From positions 1 through 7,690 of the forward strand of contig CBDUUP010000219.1 in the NCBI GenBank assembly GCA_965370435.1: 7,690 nt of DNA. The letters run 5' to 3'. This DNA comes from CBDUUP01 sp965370435. Lineage in GTDB: Bacteria > Chloroflexota > Anaerolineae > Anaerolineales > UBA11579. The notes beneath the pieces are model-generated. The model was not told the DNA's origin and searched no databases. It saw nothing but the letters and a program-made list of their open reading frames with translations. This document shows, piece by piece, positions 6,387 to 7,690 of this stretch. Positions within the stretch are counted from its first letter, which is position 1, and each line of letters begins with the position of its first letter. The position numbers and the translations under genes are program-made.

Positions 6387-6446
6387 GGGTTCTTACCTTG
6401 TATCCTTGCGAAAGGTGAGTGTATTTAAGTGTATCAGCTTTTCTAA

Positions 6447-6474
6447 CTACCTGACACTTTTTATAGCTACCTGA
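6447..6474 (-). promoter_or_regulatory. Possible sbcD promoter/operator with direct repeats
   Basis: On the minus strand the 8-mer TCAGGTAG occurs twice (6474-6467 and 6454-6447) with a period of 20 bp, about two helical turns. A TATAAA that could serve as a -10 (6465-6460) lies between the two copies. No good -35 is seen at the normal spacing. The predicted leader to sbcD would be about 65-70 nt. The arrangement resembles a repressor site over a promoter, but two 8-mers in 282 bp are weak evidence. Confidence 0.3.
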
Positions 6475-6497
6475 AATTATCAATAAATCTCAAAAGA

Positions 6498-6604
6498 TTT
6501 ACCGCGGAGACGCAGAGTACGTCGCTACGCTTAGGGAGTTGCGCAGAGTTTTTTGTTTTTGTTATTCTCTGTGTTCTCTGTGTCTCTGTGTCTCTGTGGT
6601 GAAA
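6498..6604. repeat. Degenerate inverted repeat of the GACGCAGAG / CTCTGTG type
   Basis: The left arm TTTACCGCGGAGACGCAGAG (6498-6517) pairs with CTCTGTGTCTCTGTGG at the start of the right arm (6584-6604). The differences are C-to-T changes, which become G-U pairs in plus-strand RNA. The right side holds about four tandem copies of CTCTGTG(T) at 6567-6599. The left side has a second GCGCAGAG at 6541-6548 after a 23-nt segment (6518-6540) that interrupts the arm. The loop is T-rich. From general knowledge, this sequence type is widespread as dispersed intergenic repeats in environmental bacteria and gives rise to spurious peptides containing HRDTETQR. It fills the space between sbcD and the C39-like gene. 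The remaining bases of that gap, 6605-6668, show nothing I recognise. Confidence 0.75.
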
Positions 6605-6668
6605 TGTTTGAAATAAACGATTACTTGAAGATTGCGCTTGAAAACTGTCATGCAGCCAGTCAGCTTTT

Positions 6669-7690
6669 CTAGGGTTGGCAAATAGCCGGCATGTTGGATG
6701 TGTTCTCTCCCAGGCGTTCAAGCTGCGCCCAGCCGGGGCAAAAATGAGGATTGTAGCGCACCGAGGCTTTGAAATCAGAGACCGCGCCCTCCATATCGCC
6801 GAGGGCCTCCCGCGCCAGCCCCCGCCAGTAGTAGCTCTCCTCCAGGATGGGTTCGCTCATCACTTTCAAGGTGTTCTTGGCAAGTATGGTGACTTCTTCA
6901 TAGCGTTGGGTGTAATAGTAGGCCTTGTAAGGCCCGGTCTGGTACCACATCATCCGCCAGGCCCTTTCTCCTTCGGGGAGATTGGCGTTGAGGACGAAAG
7001 AGAAATCGTAGGCCGCGGCGGCGTCTGCGTATTCGAGCAAGCTGACGTGATTGGTCCCCACGTTGAACCAGGCGAAGTAGAGAGACAGCCCGGTTAGGGT
7101 CTGGCCCTCCTCTCTGGCGATCTCTAGCGCGTGGCGCACCGCCCAATCCTCATCGCCCCAGGGACCCAGCAGGTCAAACAACTCGGCCTCCTTTTCGGGC
7201 GGGTAAGCGACCAGGAAGATGTAATTGAAGGCCCGCCAGTCAAATTCCACGTTTTTGTAAGAGATGTGATAGTCTGGGCCGCGGTAGGAGTCTTGGGCGA
7301 TGAACATTTGTTGGGATTGGTTGTAGCCGGAGAGCAGTTCGTAATGGCCCATCCAGTCGTCGAATCCAGCCCCGGAGAACCCCTTCTCGACAATGACGGG
7401 GAAACCTCCGGCGATCAGGCGTTTCAGCAGTTCGATCTCGCCGCCCTCCCGGATAACCATTTTCAGGTCGGTCTCATCCAGGACGTAGTTGCTCATCTCG
7501 TAGGGCATCACGTTCTTGTCGCGTTCGTTGGGTTTGAGGTAGTCGGCGGTGGTGAGCTGGTTGCCCTGCCAGTCCCAATAGGAGAGCGCCATGCTGAGGG
7601 TGGCCGGGCCGCAGTTGTTCCAGCGCTGGAATTGGTGGCGGACTCCCGTCAGGTTCACGGTTTCGGGGAGCGGCGTGGGGGTGATGGTGG
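6669..7690 (-). CDS. C39-like cysteine peptidase-domain protein with TPR-like C-terminus, 5' end cut by window edge
   Basis: The frame is open to the right edge, giving 339 complete codons. It begins ..TITPTPLPETVNLTGVRHQ, so a GTG at 7658 is an internal valine rather than the start. The Thr/Pro-rich segment is typical of a linker after a signal peptide or membrane anchor, so an exported protein is likely. Counting from the edge, the predicted catalytic Cys is residue 26 in RWNNCGPATLSMAL, the His is 115 in WMGHYELLSGY, and the Asp is 133 in AQDSYRGP. This is the order in C39-like (papain-fold) peptidases. From about residue 175 the chain becomes helical, with TPR-like repeats: YADAAAAYDFSF, YYYTQRYEEVTILA, YYWRGLAREALGDMEGAVSD. 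The family lacks the ABC-transporter part of bacteriocin-processing C39 enzymes. The substrate is unknown, and it could be an inactive binding domain. It lies upstream of sbcD on the same strand, but the 282-bp repeat-filled gap argues against a shared operon. Confidence 0.88.
   Translation of the reverse strand, partial: TITPTPLPETVNLTGVRHQFQRWNNCGPATLSMALSYWDWQGNQLTTADYLKPNERDKNVMPYEMSNYVLDETDLKMVIREGGEIELLKRLIAGGFPVIVEKGFSGAGFDDWMGHYELLSGYNQSQQMFIAQDSYRGPDYHISYKNVEFDWRAFNYIFLVAYPPEKEAELFDLLGPWGDEDWAVRHALEIAREEGQTLTGLSLYFAWFNVGTNHVSLLEYADAAAAYDFSFVLNANLPEGERAWRMMWYQTGPYKAYYYTQRYEEVTILAKNTLKVMSEPILEESYYWRGLAREALGDMEGAVSDFKASVRYNPHFCPGWAQLERLGENTSNMPAICQP

Noticed and set aside
6403..6440. 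Possible remnant of a repeat-family A/B terminal repeat (GTGTATTTAAG) upstream of sbcD
   Set aside because: Only about eight bases match TGTATTT-type ends, and no hairpin modules or second terminus are present nearby.
6467..6721. Open frame on the minus strand encoding HHRDTETQRTQR and LCVSAVNLLRF
   Set aside because: These peptides come from reading through the GACGCAGAG/CTCTGTG inverted repeat and are a familiar artefact. The frame also overlaps the 3' end of the C39-like gene.

Overview
The window reads as ordinary chromosomal DNA from a free-living bacterium. The best guess is Chloroflexota, Anaerolineae-like. This is inferred from protein style only: an ABC1/AarF kinase with the KxGQ and FHADPHPGNL motifs, a Ste24-like M48 protease, a C39-like/TPR protein with a Thr/Pro linker, an SbcD nuclease and a DUF4440/NTF2-like protein. 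No rRNA or other taxonomic marker is present. Coding density is high, no gene-free stretch exceeds 300 bases, and the few intergenic regions are largely occupied by palindromic repeats.

Layout. Positions 1-2638 hold a minus-strand cluster transcribed right to left: an M48 metalloprotease (2638-1484), an endonuclease/exonuclease/phosphatase-family gene broken by an in-frame TAG and a one-base frameshift (1455-431), and an NTF2-like protein cut by the left edge (376-1). The gaps of 28 and 54 nt and the Shine-Dalgarno sites at the second and third genes suggest one operon. A divergent region (2639-2936) carries two apparently leaderless promoters on either side of a palindromic repeat, copy A. 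The ABC1 kinase gene runs on the plus strand from 2937 to 4628. It converges on a small 74-residue gene of unknown function (4885-4661, minus), which has a textbook sigma70-type promoter. A second, inverted repeat copy (copy B, 4959-5131) separates that promoter from the 3' end of sbcD (6386-5154, minus). A 282-bp gap then holds a different degenerate inverted repeat of the GACGCAGAG/CTCTGTG type. The last gene is a C39-like peptidase with TPR-like helices (minus) that runs off the right edge.

The most notable observation is not a gene. Copies A and B belong to one mobile-looking repeat family built from short hairpins between terminal inverted repeats of about 17-30 bp. They share long identical blocks and carry at least one compensated base-pair change. 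Both are placed with the same end 16-21 bp upstream of a promoter. I found no defence island, phage, CRISPR array, transposase or RNA gene. The genes look like housekeeping functions (membrane proteolysis, an ABC1 kinase of unknown substrate, DNA end processing, an exported peptidase-like protein) that need not act together beyond the M48-led operon.
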